Shown here: positions 1-7,717 of the stretch, one piece after another
Layout: every line of letters starts with the position of its first letter
How positions within the stretch are numbered: position 1 is the first letter of the stretch
Assembly (NCBI GenBank): GCA_027052485.1
Contig: JALUFA010000099.1
Location: forward strand, 1-11,759
Source: Hydrogenothermaceae bacterium
GTDB taxonomy: Bacteria; Aquificota; Aquificia; Aquificales; Hydrogenothermaceae
Length of the DNA stretch: 11,759 nt
Direction: 5' to 3'
Position numbers and translations under genes: made by a program
The notes under the pieces: model-generated
The model's database searches: none
Seen by the model: the letters and a program-made list of their open reading frames with translations, nothing else
Told to the model about the DNA's origin: nothing

Positions 1-19
1 AAAGGGGCCAAAAGCCCCA
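1..19 (-). terminator. Intrinsic terminator after acnA (cut by window edge)
   Basis: On the minus strand, starting 6 bases after the acnA stop codon, there is a GC-rich hairpin: GGGGC (18-14), loop TTTTG, GCCCC (8-4). It is followed by TTT, where the window ends. The 5-bp all-G/C stem and the start of a T tract fit a rho-independent terminator for acnA. The T tract cannot be measured in full, and on the other strand the hairpin might also serve a convergent gene outside the window. Confidence 0.7.
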
Positions 20-24
20 ACTGT

Positions 25-2772
25 TTATGATTTTGCTATTTTTCTTAGAACCATTGGCAAAATTCCGCCGTTTTTGAAGTACTCAACGTCAACAACTGTA
101 TCTAATCTGGAGTCTACTTTGAACTCTACCACTTCACCATTTTCTTTTGTAGCTCTTACGGTTAGTTCTTTTCCAGGTTTCATATCTTCTATGCCGATGA
201 TTTCGTAAACTTCGCTTCCGTCTAGGCCAAGTTCTTCCCAGCCTTCACCTTCTTTAAATACTAATGGAAGTACTCCCATACCAACCAGGTTTGACCTGTG
301 AATTCTTTCAAAGGATTTTACGATAACAGCTTTTACGCCAAGGAGCTGGGTACCTTTTGCAGCCCAGTCTCTAGAAGAACCTGTTCCGTACTCTTTTCCA
401 CCAAGTACCACAAGTGGAGTTCCTTCCTCTGCGTACTTAACAGCAGCATCGTAAACGAACATCTCTTCTCTTTCTGGGAATTTGAGTGTGTATCCACCTT
501 CTTTTGGTGCCACAAGTTTGTTCTTTATTCTAACGTTTGCAAAAGTACCTCTAACCATAACTTCGTGGTTTCCTCTTCTTGCACCATAGGAGTTAAACTC
601 TTCAACAGGTACACCATGCTCTAGAAGGTACTTTCCTGCTGGATACTCAGGAGGTATCTTACCTGCTGGAGAGATGTGGTCTGTTGTTACAGAGTCTCCA
701 AGGAGTTCTAAAACTCTTGCCCCTTTAACATCGGAAGGAGGCACAACTTCTAAGGAGAAGTTATCAAAGTATGGAGGTTTTCTTATATATGTAGATTTAG
801 GATCCCACTCAAAAGTTTCTCCAGTTGGAGCTTCAAGTGCCTGCCAGTACTCATCACCTTTTAGAACATCTTTATACTTTTCTTCAAACACTTCTGGAGT
901 TAGAACCTCATTCATTATTTGCTTAATCTCTTCCTGTGAAGGCCAGATGTCTTTTAGGTAAACAGGATTTCCGTTAGGGTCTTTTCCGAGTGGCTCGGTT
1001 GTTAAGTCTATGTCTGTTCTTCCAGCTATTGCATAAGCCACAACTAGCATTGGAGATGCAAGCCAGTTAGCTTTTACATCTGGGTGGATTCTAGCTTCAA
1101 AGTTTCTGTTCCCAGATAAAACGGCTGAAACGATAAGGTCGTTATCCTTAATTGCTTTTTCTATTTCTGGGTGTAGAGGCCCACTGTTTCCGATACATGT
1201 GGTACAACCAAAACCTACAATGTGAAATCTTAAAGCTTCAAGGTAAGGTAGTAGCCCTGCTTTTTTGAGGTATCCTTCAACAACCCTTGAACCTGGAGCC
1301 AGTGATGTTTTTACGTAAGGCTTTACATTGAGACCTTTTTCTACAGCTTTCTTAGCAAGGAGTCCTGCTCCAATGAGAACAGATGGGTTAGACGTGTTAG
1401 TACAAGATGTAATAGATGCAATTACTACAGAACCATCACCGATAACAACCTCTTCACCGTCTAAGTCTATCTTAGTAATCTTCTTACCTTTGTGAATTCT
1501 ACATTCGCCTACTTCAAGGTCTTTTCCTGCTTCGTCTTCAAATGCTGTTATTTCTTTGATATCGTCTATTTCTCTGTTGTAGTTACAATTGAGAAGGTCT
1601 ATAAATGTTTTTTTCATATCTTTAAGTGGGACTCTGTCCTGAGGTCTAGCTGGTCCAGCTAAAGATGGTTCAACCTGAGACATATCTATTTCTATCACAT
1701 CTGTGTACTCTGGAGTTTCGTTTCCTGTGTAGAAAAGCATGTTTTCTTTTGTGTAGGCTTCGGCAAGTTTTGCTGCGTCTTTTCTATTTGTTAGCTCTAG
1801 GAACTTGATTGTTTCCTCATCTACTGGGAAGAATCCCATTGTTGCTCCGTATTCTGGAGCCATGTTTGCTATTGTAGCTCTGTCTGGTAGAGAGAGTTTT
1901 TTAACACCTTCCCCAAAGAACTCAACGAACTTTTCAACAACGCCGTACTCTCTGAGTTTTTGGGTTATTGTTAAAACTAGGTCTGTTGTTGTTGCACCTT
2001 CTGGGAGCTCTCCAGTGAGTTTAACTCCGATAACTTCAGGGATTTTCATGTAGTAAGGCTGTCCTAGCATTACAGCTTCAGCTTCAATACCACCAACACC
2101 CCATCCCATTACACCAAGGCCGTTAATCATTGTAGTGTGGGAGTCGGTTCCAACGAGAGAGTCTGGAAATGCTACTGTTTCTCCATTCTCATCTTTTGTC
2201 ATAACAACCTGAGCGATGTACTCTAGGTTAACCTGGTGGATGATACCGCTTCCCGGAGGAAAGATTCTCATATTGTCAAATGCGTTTTGAGCCCACTTTA
2301 AGAGCTGATATCTTTCTTTGTTTCTCTTGTACTCTAGTTCAAGGTTTTTCTTTAGTGCGTCTTCTGTTCCAAAGAAGTCAATCTGGACTGAGTGGTCTAT
2401 GACAAGGTCAACTGGAACAAGGGGATTAACCTTTTGTGGGTCTATGCCAAGGTCTTTTGCTGCATCTCTCATCGCCGCAAGGTCAACAACCCCCGGAACA
2501 CCAGTAAAGTCCTGCATAATAACCCTTGCTGGGTGATGAGGAATTTCCACAGGTGAGTCATATTTTTTCTGCCAGTTTGCAATGTTTTTTAAGTGTTCCT
2601 CTGTAACAACCTTTCCATCAAGGTTTCGGAGGAGATTTTCAACAAGGATTCTGATAGAAAATGGAAGCCTTTCAATGTTTCCTATGCCTGCATCCTGTAA
2701 TGCCTTCAGGCTGTAGATTGAGTAGTCCTTCCCATCTACAGTTATGCTTCTTTTAAAGTCTGCTTTATTCAT
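25..2772 (-). CDS. acnA: Aconitate hydratase (AcnA/IRP1-type aconitase)
   Basis: This cytoplasmic 4Fe-4S enzyme interconverts citrate and isocitrate via cis-aconitate, in the oxidative or the reductive TCA cycle. The 915-residue length fits the long AcnA/IRP family (about 890-920). The three cluster cysteines are C457 (context SITSCTNTSNPS) and C523/C526 (context GFGCTTCIGNSG). The substrate-binding DSHTTM segment starts at D210. The C-terminal swivel domain carries the family motif GSSRDWAAKG from residue 798. Nothing is missing at either end. The ATG is preceded by GGAGG (2783-2779) at 6 bases, and a near-consensus sigma-70 promoter lies just upstream, so the gene probably has its own transcript. 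A hairpin terminator follows the TAA stop. In an autotroph of the Aquificota it would run in the reductive TCA cycle; that role is inference. Confidence 0.97.
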   Translation of the reverse strand: MNKADFKRSITVDGKDYSIYSLKALQDAGIGNIERLPFSIRILVENLLRNLDGKVVTEEHLKNIANWQKKYDSPVEIPHHPARVIMQDFTGVPGVVDLAAMRDAAKDLGIDPQKVNPLVPVDLVIDHSVQIDFFGTEDALKKNLELEYKRNKERYQLLKWAQNAFDNMRIFPPGSGIIHQVNLEYIAQVVMTKDENGETVAFPDSLVGTDSHTTMINGLGVMGWGVGGIEAEAVMLGQPYYMKIPEVIGVKLTGELPEGATTTDLVLTITQKLREYGVVEKFVEFFGEGVKKLSLPDRATIANMAPEYGATMGFFPVDEETIKFLELTNRKDAAKLAEAYTKENMLFYTGNETPEYTDVIEIDMSQVEPSLAGPARPQDRVPLKDMKKTFIDLLNCNYNREIDDIKEITAFEDEAGKDLEVGECRIHKGKKITKIDLDGEEVVIGDGSVVIASITSCTNTSNPSVLIGAGLLAKKAVEKGLNVKPYVKTSLAPGSRVVEGYLKKAGLLPYLEALRFHIVGFGCTTCIGNSGPLHPEIEKAIKDNDLIVSAVLSGNRNFEARIHPDVKANWLASPMLVVAYAIAGRTDIDLTTEPLGKDPNGNPVYLKDIWPSQEEIKQIMNEVLTPEVFEEKYKDVLKGDEYWQALEAPTGETFEWDPKSTYIRKPPYFDNFSLEVVPPSDVKGARVLELLGDSVTTDHISPAGKIPPEYPAGKYLLEHGVPVEEFNSYGARRGNHEVMVRGTFANVRIKNKLVAPKEGGYTLKFPEREEMFVYDAAVKYAEEGTPLVVLGGKEYGTGSSRDWAAKGTQLLGVKAVIVKSFERIHRSNLVGMGVLPLVFKEGEGWEELGLDGSEVYEIIGIEDMKPGKELTVRATKENGEVVEFKVDSRLDTVVDVEYFKNGGILPMVLRKIAKS

Positions 2773-2803
2773 CTAGTACCTCCGTATTATAGGTATTTAA
2801 ATT

Positions 2804-2833
2804 ATTATAAGGGCTTTTTTTTACTGTTATCAA
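2804..2833 (-). promoter_or_regulatory. Sigma-70 promoter of acnA
   Basis: Read on the minus strand, TTGATA (2833-2828, one mismatch to TTGACA) is followed after 18 bases by a perfect TATAAT (2809-2804). A start near 2797 would give a leader of about 25 bases with GGAGG at 2783-2779 before the acnA ATG. The promoter fits within the short gap after uppP. No terminator is visible between uppP and this promoter, so read-through from uppP may add to expression. Confidence 0.75.
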
Positions 2834-2841
2834 ACGCTGTT

Positions 2842-3609
2842 TTATTTTGACAGCATCCATAGGAAAATCAGCCCTATAATTATTCGGTAAATTCCAAATG
2901 GGATGAATGAGTGCTTAGAAATAAACGAAAGTAAAAACTTTATTGATAAGACTGCAAATATAAATGCAAATCCAAACCCAACGGCAAGGTTTATCCAGTT
3001 GTCTACCTGAAACTCGTTGTGATGTTTAAAAATGTCGTAAAACGTTGCAACAAACATGGTAGGAACCGCAAGCAAAAAGGAAAACTCGGCAGCGGTTTTT
3101 CTACTAAGTCCAAGGAGCATCCCACCTATGATAGTAGCCCCAGAACGAGATGTTCCCGGTATCATCGCTAGACTCTGAAAGAAACCTATCGCAAAAGCTT
3201 TTTTGTAGGGTATCTCGTCTAGTGAGTTAATGTGGTGTTTTTGTTCTCTGTAAAAGAGCTCAACAAGGATAAAAACAATCCCTCCTACTATGAGCATAAC
3301 TGCAACGATGTAAGGTGAGAAAAGAGATTTTATCAGCTTGTAAAGTAAAAAACCAAGTGCTCCAGTAGGAATAAAGGCGATTATGAGTTTTTTCCACAGC
3401 TCAACACTGTGAAACAGCTTCTCTCTGTATAAAAAAACAACAGCAAGAATTGAACCTAGCTGTATTGCAACCTCAAAGGCTTTGTGGGTTTCTGTTTGTT
3501 TTATTCCCATAATCCACGAGGCAAGGATAAGATGCCCCGTTGATGATATTGGTAAAAACTCGGTTAAGCCCTCTATTATTCCAAGGATAGCTGCTTCAAG
3601 AGTCGTCAC
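2842..3609 (-). CDS. uppP: Undecaprenyl-diphosphatase UppP (BacA family)
   Basis: This integral membrane phosphatase converts undecaprenyl diphosphate to the monophosphate, recycling the lipid carrier for peptidoglycan and O-antigen precursors. Overexpression is known to give bacitracin resistance. The protein has 255 residues and is almost entirely hydrophobic helices, as usual for the family. Signature 1 near the N-terminus contains E13, E17 and ISSTGH (S22, S23, H26). Signature 2 is PGTSRSG at 151-157 with the catalytic-region R155. The start is GTG (3609-3607) with a purine-rich AGGGGG six bases upstream. It overlaps the end of nrdR by 14 bases, so the two are probably translated from one message. 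The following gene, acnA, has its own promoter. Confidence 0.95.
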   Translation of the reverse strand: MTTLEAAILGIIEGLTEFLPISSTGHLILASWIMGIKQTETHKAFEVAIQLGSILAVVFLYREKLFHSVELWKKLIIAFIPTGALGFLLYKLIKSLFSPYIVAVMLIVGGIVFILVELFYREQKHHINSLDEIPYKKAFAIGFFQSLAMIPGTSRSGATIIGGMLLGLSRKTAAEFSFLLAVPTMFVATFYDIFKHHNEFQVDNWINLAVGFGFAFIFAVLSIKFLLSFISKHSFIPFGIYRIIIGLIFLWMLSK

Positions 3610-4066
3610 CTGCTTCCCCCTCTTCTATCTCTTTTAATGTTTTTTCAAAGTCTTTTATATCTTTAAACTCGTTGTAAACAGATTTAAATCTTATGTAAGC
3701 GATAGGGTCTAGTTTTTTGAGGCGTTCTTCAACAAGGTCTCCTATCTCTGTGCTTTCTACCAAGAGCTTTCCTTCGTCTATTAAGAACCGTTCAATCTCT
3801 TCTGCTATCTCTTGGGCTTGTTTTTGGGATACAGGCCTGTTCTTAGCAGCAAGCATTATACCTCTTACTATCTTTCCTTTATCAAAGGGCTGGGTTTCAC
3901 CACTTTTTTTCTTAACGATTATCTTTTCTTCTTCTAGTCGTTCGTAGGTTGTAAACCGAGTGCCACACTCAAGGCACTCTCTTCTCCTTCTTATAACTGT
4001 TCCATCTTTTGACTGTCTAGTATCAATGACCTTATCGTTAAGGGAGCCACACTTAGGGCATTTCAT
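3596..4066 (-). CDS. nrdR: Transcriptional repressor NrdR
   Basis: This is the zinc-ribbon/ATP-cone repressor of ribonucleotide reductase genes. It senses ATP/dATP balance and binds NrdR boxes in nrd promoters. The 156 residues match the usual length (150-160). The N-terminal zinc ribbon uses C3, C6, C31 and C34 and is followed by the basic RRRR segment (26-29) typical of the family. The ATP-cone domain covers roughly 46-136. It starts with ATG three bases after the stop of the NTF2-like gene and overlaps uppP by 14 bases, so it sits in the middle of the hemL transcript. No ribonucleotide reductase gene lies in the window, so its targets are elsewhere, and I found no NrdR box here. Confidence 0.96.
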   Translation of the reverse strand: MKCPKCGSLNDKVIDTRQSKDGTVIRRRRECLECGTRFTTYERLEEEKIIVKKKSGETQPFDKGKIVRGIMLAAKNRPVSQKQAQEIAEEIERFLIDEGKLLVESTEIGDLVEERLKKLDPIAYIRFKSVYNEFKDIKDFEKTLKEIEEGEAGDDS

Positions 4067-4069
4067 TTG

Positions 4070-4498
4070 TTATTCCTGCTCTTTTTTCTCCGTGTAGCCT
4101 AAACCGTAGTATAAAAATTCGCCTCTTATCTTATTGTTTTCATCTAGGAAGAACTTTGCGATTGCATCGGTGTAGGCTGGTTTGTTTTTATCTGGGTATA
4201 TAAAGTACTCGAGAATAGCCTCTGCACCCTTTACTTTTCCTTTTATCCACAGGCCTACAGGTTTAATCTCGAGATTTGGGAAGAAAGCTAAAACCGTGTT
4301 TATGTAGTCTTCAATCTCTTCTTTACCTTTTGCTGCAAGTTCAACCTTATCTGGCATTAGCTCTTTAATCTTTGGGTCGTAGATTTCGGCATCGTCTGTG
4401 TAGTTTTCCAGTATCTTTTGAACGTCTTTTTTGTTCCATCCTTCTATCCAGTTATCAATGGTTATTTGAACTGGATTTTTTCCTCCATTGTTATCCAT
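4070..4498 (-). CDS. NTF2/SnoaL-like cone-fold protein, function unknown
   Basis: A small soluble 142-residue protein with the pattern of NTF2-like/SnoaL-like proteins. An N-terminal helix (about 9-32, including IDNWIEGWNKKD) is followed by an 'ENYTDDAEIYDP' segment (about 31-42), a helix around GKEEIEDYI and FFPNLE, and a run of C-terminal beta strands. Members range from isomerases and cyclases to ligand-binding proteins with no catalysis, so no reaction can be assigned. The N-terminus lacks a signal peptide and the C-terminus is charged (KKEQE). The ATG has a clear GGAGAGG (4509-4503) four bases upstream. It is 12 bases after the Uma2-family gene and 3 bases before nrdR, which points to co-transcription. 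The fold assignment is by motif recognition and is moderately sure. Confidence 0.7.
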   Translation of the reverse strand: MDNNGGKNPVQITIDNWIEGWNKKDVQKILENYTDDAEIYDPKIKELMPDKVELAAKGKEEIEDYINTVLAFFPNLEIKPVGLWIKGKVKGAEAILEYFIYPDKNKPAYTDAIAKFFLDENNKIRGEFLYYGLGYTEKKEQE

Positions 4499-4510
4499 TT
4501 TACCTCTCCT

Positions 4511-5050
4511 TTATTGAAAGATTTTTTCAACGTTTATGTTTGTAAAGCAGCTATCATCAATAGGGATACTTAAAATACCGCTATCTGCATCAAAGAATTT
4601 CTCGTATTTATTCCCTTCAAGTTTAAAAACCCTGACTTTCTGTATATTAGGATATACGAGTATATAGTAAGGGACTTTTTCTCTTTCATAGATTTTAAAC
4701 TTAAGGGTTTCATCTTTCTTAGCTGTAGATTTTGATACAACTTCAATTACCACAGATGGCGTTTCTTTTATGTACTCTTTAATTTCTTTACAGAGTAAAC
4801 TTAAATCTGGTCTCAAAACCGTATCCTCTGATATTATCCAATCAAGCTCAGAGTAAACAAAACATCTATCGGAGCAGTTTTCAAGCTCTTTGCGAAACTC
4901 ATAAATAAGATTTGAGATAATTTTCTGATGTATTCCTAGAGGAGAAGGAGCCATAGCGTAGGGTATACCTTCTATTAGCTCCCAATCTCCTTCCCAAGAT
5001 TTGTAATCTTCAACAGTATAGTACGGTAAATCTTCCCTTTTTAAAATCAT
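4511..5050 (-). CDS. Uma2 family endonuclease (DUF820, PD-(D/E)XK fold)
   Basis: A 179-residue protein of the Uma2/DUF820 family, which has a restriction-endonuclease-like PD-(D/E)XK core. Family hallmarks are visible: the [18 protein letters not shown] opening (11-28), the MAPSP segment (33-37) and H41. The core motif RPDLSLL supplies D82, and IEVVSKST (102-109) supplies E103. A downstream KFKIYE region leads into VPYYILVYP. Many family members occur in large copy number in cyanobacteria and their biological targets are mostly unknown. The ATG overlaps the hemL stop in an ATGA, so translation is probably coupled to hemL. Carriage inside a housekeeping operon, rather than next to a recognisable partner such as a toxin, methylase or transposase, is unusual. 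All key residues appear intact. Confidence 0.88.
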   Translation of the reverse strand: MILKREDLPYYTVEDYKSWEGDWELIEGIPYAMAPSPLGIHQKIISNLIYEFRKELENCSDRCFVYSELDWIISEDTVLRPDLSLLCKEIKEYIKETPSVVIEVVSKSTAKKDETLKFKIYEREKVPYYILVYPNIQKVRVFKLEGNKYEKFFDADSGILSIPIDDSCFTNINVEKIFQ

Positions 5051-6336
5051 TTTGCTAGCTCTTTAAACGTGTCCTCTACTGCATTTAACGTTTGGTTTAT
5101 GTCTTCTCTGCTATGTGCCGTACTTAAGAAGGAAGCTTCAAACTGGGATGGTGCGATGTATACACCCTTATCAAGTAATGACCAGAAAAATTGAGTGAAC
5201 GTTTCTAAATCGCACTGTTTTACATCATTGAAGTTTTTGGGTTCTTTGTCGGTAAAGAAAAGGGTTATCATTGAACCTACTCTGTTTACCTTTGCAGGGA
5301 TGTTGTACTTCTCAATGAGATTGTTTAATCCATCTTCTAGCATTTTCCCTTTTTCGTCTAGTTCGGGATAAGGGTCTGTTTCTTTTAGTATTTCAAGCTG
5401 CTTCAGACCTGCTGCCATTGCTAGAGGGTTTCCTGATAGTGTACCAGCCTGATAAACGGGTCCTTCTGGAGCTACGTATCTCATAATTTCAGCTTTTCCT
5501 CCGTACGCTCCTACAGGTAAGCCTGCCCCTATAACTTTGCCAAGAGTTGTAAGGTCTGGCTGAATTCCATAAAGCTCCTGCGCCCCTCCTAGAGCCAGTC
5601 TAAAACCTGTCATCACCTCATCCCAGATGAGGAGAGATCCATAATCCTGTGTAATCTCTCTTAATCTCTGGTGGTACTCTTTAGAAGGGGCGATAACCCC
5701 CATGTTCCCTGCTACAGGTTCTATGATTACGCAGGCTATATCATCTCCGTACTTTTTAAATGCTTCCTCAACTGCCTCAATGTCGTTGTATGGCAGTACG
5801 ATTGTGTGCTGTGCCAGGTCTTCAGGTATGCCCGGAGTTCCCGGGATGCCGAGTGTTGCTACTCCAGAGCCGGCAGAGACCAATAAACTATCACCGTGGC
5901 CGTGGTAGCACCCTTCAAATTTAATGATTTTCTTCCTTCCTGTGTATCCCCTTGCCAGTCTGATTGCAGACATGGTTGCTTCTGTTCCTGAGTTTACAAA
6001 CCTAACCATCTCTATAGATGGAACAGCCTCAACCACGGCTTTTGCCATGTCTACTTCCAGTTTTGTGGGAGCACCAAAGCTTGTACCATAGTTTGAAACC
6101 TGTTTTATAGTATTTACTATCTGGTCATGGGCGTGTCCAAGGATTAAAGGACCCCACGATAGTACATAGTCTATGTACTCGTTTCCATCAACATCCCATA
6201 TATGGCTGCCCTTTCCTCTATCAATGAATACTGGCTCCCCGCCTAAAGCCTTAAAAGCTCTAACAGGTGAGTTTACTCCGCCTACCAGATACTTTTTGGC
6301 CTCTTCAAACAGTTTTTTTGATTTTTCTCTCTTCAT
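5047..6336 (-). CDS. hemL: Glutamate-1-semialdehyde 2,1-aminomutase
   Basis: This PLP-dependent enzyme converts glutamate-1-semialdehyde to 5-aminolevulinate, the last step of the C5 route to tetrapyrroles. I place the start at the ATG at 6336-6334, giving 429 residues. That yields KREKSKKLF...[11 protein letters not shown], matching the family N-terminus, and leaves a leader of about 26 bases from the extended -10 promoter. An in-frame ATG at 6348-6346 would add MGLQ but has no visible Shine-Dalgarno. In numbering from the upper start, features are SGTEAT (120-125, cofactor phosphate), the YHGH segment (148-151), DEV (243-245, binds the PLP pyridine) and the Schiff-base lysine K271 in [10 protein letters not shown]. 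The gene is full length. Its stop overlaps the Uma2-family start by four bases, and lpxL-like lies 33-46 bases upstream. Confidence 0.97.
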   Translation of the reverse strand: MKREKSKKLFEEAKKYLVGGVNSPVRAFKALGGEPVFIDRGKGSHIWDVDGNEYIDYVLSWGPLILGHAHDQIVNTIKQVSNYGTSFGAPTKLEVDMAKAVVEAVPSIEMVRFVNSGTEATMSAIRLARGYTGRKKIIKFEGCYHGHGDSLLVSAGSGVATLGIPGTPGIPEDLAQHTIVLPYNDIEAVEEAFKKYGDDIACVIIEPVAGNMGVIAPSKEYHQRLREITQDYGSLLIWDEVMTGFRLALGGAQELYGIQPDLTTLGKVIGAGLPVGAYGGKAEIMRYVAPEGPVYQAGTLSGNPLAMAAGLKQLEILKETDPYPELDEKGKMLEDGLNNLIEKYNIPAKVNRVGSMITLFFTDKEPKNFNDVKQCDLETFTQFFWSLLDKGVYIAPSQFEASFLSTAHSREDINQTLNAVEDTFKELAK

Positions 6337-6368
6337 TTGTAGCCCCATTTTAGCTTTTAGTATGGAAA

Positions 6369-6377
6369 ATTATATCA
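6369..6377 (-). promoter_or_regulatory. Extended -10 promoter of hemL
   Basis: On the minus strand, TGATATAAT (6377-6369) is a perfect extended -10 element (TGn plus TATAAT). No good -35 hexamer exists at the right distance (AAACGT region), as is common for extended -10 promoters. A start near 6362 gives about 26 bases of leader to the ATG at 6336, and only 14 to the alternative ATG at 6348. The element lies in the gap just after the stop of the acyltransferase gene. Confidence 0.6.
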
Positions 6378-6381
6378 AAAG

Positions 6382-7263
6382 CTACTCGTATACGTTTTCT
6401 GGCACTCCTTCTGGTCTAGTTTTCCATCTTTTGTGAACCCAAAAGTACTGCTGAGGATGTTTTTTTACTGCATCTTCTATCTTTTTTGTGTAAAGTTGGG
6501 TTAGATTTTTTATATCTTCCTCGTTGTTGCCCGTTCTTTCAAAGTCTATTTTTTCAGCGACTAAGTGGTAAATCTTTGTATCCTCGTTGTAGTATGAGTA
6601 CCCAAAAACAACTTCTGCGTTATACTTCAGGGCAAGTTTTGCTGGGATTGTTATGGTTGATGCTGGAAAGTTAAAAAAATCAACAAAGGTTCCTCTGTGC
6701 CTCAAAGCGTTCTGGTCTGCCAGAAAAGATATGGTTTTTCCTTCGCTTAAAGCTTTGATAAAGGCTTTTAAAGGCTGGTCGTGGAAGATTATTTTCATCC
6801 CTGCCCCTTCACGAATACTAACGATAAGGTCGTTGATTTTTTTGTTTTTTATTCTGTAGGCGAGAGTAATTAGATTGTCTATGTAATAGCTAAAGCTTGC
6901 CCCAGCCAGCTCCCAGTTTCCTATATGGGCGGATACAAGTATTCTAGGCTTTTTTTCGCTAAAAATTTCTCTTCCCTTTTCAAAAAAGGTTATATCCTTT
7001 ATCTGACCTTCACTGTAGTACTGGGGAAGTTTCGGGAATTCGGCAAGGGTGCGACCTATATTTTGGAGGGATTTTTTTCCTACCGTATTTTTCCAGTTAG
7101 TATCTTTCTCAGGAAAGGCGATGTCTAGATTTTTTAGAATTACTTTTTTTCTGTATCCTAAATTCCAGAAGAGGGAACCTAGCCCCTCTCCGGTTTTTAT
7201 TGCTATGTTTCGTGGTAATGTTTGAAAAAGGGAAAAAAGAGATTTAGCAAAGAGATAGGTCAT
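6382..7263 (-). CDS. Lysophospholipid/lipid A acyltransferase (LpxL/HtrB family)
   Basis: A 293-residue member of the bacterial lipid A late acyltransferase family, which acts at the inner face of the cytoplasmic membrane and adds a secondary acyl chain to a lipid A precursor. The catalytic HX4E is H113 and E118 in SAHIGNWE. Other family blocks are LADQNA (182-187), FVDFF (193-197) and the C-terminal QYFWVHKRWKTRPEG (272-286). The N-terminus is moderately hydrophobic, as expected for a membrane anchor. The start ATG overlaps the Nudix stop in TAATG, and the nearby Shine-Dalgarno is weak, so translation is probably by re-initiation. It is the last gene of the upstream transcript before the hemL promoter. 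Whether it acts on lipid A or another lipid cannot be decided; the presence of rfaE2 in the same run supports lipopolysaccharide. Confidence 0.88.
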   Translation of the reverse strand: MTYLFAKSLFSLFQTLPRNIAIKTGEGLGSLFWNLGYRKKVILKNLDIAFPEKDTNWKNTVGKKSLQNIGRTLAEFPKLPQYYSEGQIKDITFFEKGREIFSEKKPRILVSAHIGNWELAGASFSYYIDNLITLAYRIKNKKINDLIVSIREGAGMKIIFHDQPLKAFIKALSEGKTISFLADQNALRHRGTFVDFFNFPASTITIPAKLALKYNAEVVFGYSYYNEDTKIYHLVAEKIDFERTGNNEEDIKNLTQLYTKKIEDAVKKHPQQYFWVHKRWKTRPEGVPENVYE

Positions 7264-7694
7264 TACAGTTCGCCAATCTTTGCAAGCTCCTTTTTAGCTC
7301 TTTCAAAAATCTTCTTGTCTGTTGGGTATGATAAGAGCTTGTCAACCTCTTCTATTGGGTGGAATTTAGCTTCATCAATCTCTTCTTTTTGAGGAACGAT
7401 ATCTCCACCTACGTACTTCATTAAGTAGTAGTAAACAAACTTATGTATTCTTGTTAAACCTGAGTTATACCAGTAGTCAACCTCTCCAAGATAGCTAACG
7501 ATTTCAGCGTCAACTCCTGTTTCTTCTTTTACTTCTCTTAAGGCTGCCTGGTCTTTAGGTTCTCCCTTTTCTATGTTCCCTTTAGGAAAGCTCCATCTTG
7601 AGCGAACTCTTATTAAGAGTATTTCTAATTTTCCTTTATCATTTTTTCTGTAAACAACTCCGCCTGCAGAAAACTCCCATTCTGTTCTATCCAC
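7263..7694 (-). CDS. Nudix hydrolase, probably Ap4A hydrolase
   Basis: A 143-residue single-domain Nudix protein that hydrolyses a nucleoside diphosphate linked to another moiety. The Nudix box is perfect at 39-61 (G39, E45, R53, E54, E57, E58, G60). The start (EFSAGGVVYRK), WSFPKGNIEKGE, the YLGEVDYWY segment and the TDKKIFERA end resemble, from memory, the small Ap4A hydrolase of Aquifex and the MutT-like Ap4A group, so diadenosine tetraphosphate is the likely substrate (inference). It would remove Ap4A, a by-product of tRNA synthetases. The start is GTG (7694-7692) with a strong GGAGGT (7706-7701) seven bases before it. It sits 23 bases after the transporter gene and overlaps the acyltransferase gene by one base. 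Confidence 0.92.
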   Translation of the reverse strand: MDRTEWEFSAGGVVYRKNDKGKLEILLIRVRSRWSFPKGNIEKGEPKDQAALREVKEETGVDAEIVSYLGEVDYWYNSGLTRIHKFVYYYLMKYVGGDIVPQKEEIDEAKFHPIEEVDKLLSYPTDKKIFERAKKELAKIGEL

Positions 7695-7717
7695 TGACTT
7701 ACCTCCTTTCTTTTTAT

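Noticed and set aside
298..624. 108-codon open frame on the plus strand opposite acnA
   Set aside because: It is antisense to the conserved C-terminal domain of aconitase, its product (rich in Ser, Phe and Cys) has no recognisable pattern, and no Shine-Dalgarno or promoter fits. Other plus-strand frames in this window are likewise shadows of minus-strand genes.
2786..2791. A second perfect TATAAT just before acnA
   Set aside because: Transcription from it would begin at about 2779, inside the GGAGG ribosome-binding site, and no -35 hexamer lies at the right distance. The upstream TATAAT at 2809-2804 with TTGATA fits much better.
3596..4066. NrdR boxes in this window as evidence of local NrdR control
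   Set aside because: I looked at the promoter regions before acnA, hemL and the pilD run for paired NrdR-box palindromes and saw none.
4070..5050. Uma2-family plus NTF2-like genes as a toxin-antitoxin or defence pair
   Set aside because: They are adjacent and co-directional, but the NTF2-like protein has no antitoxin or immunity feature, and no methylase, helicase, transposase or repeat lies nearby. The neighbours are housekeeping genes.
6337..6348. Upper ATG of hemL (adds MGLQ)
   Set aside because: No Shine-Dalgarno precedes it, the leader from the predicted promoter would be only about 14 bases, and family members begin near the lower ATG. It is not excluded, only less likely.
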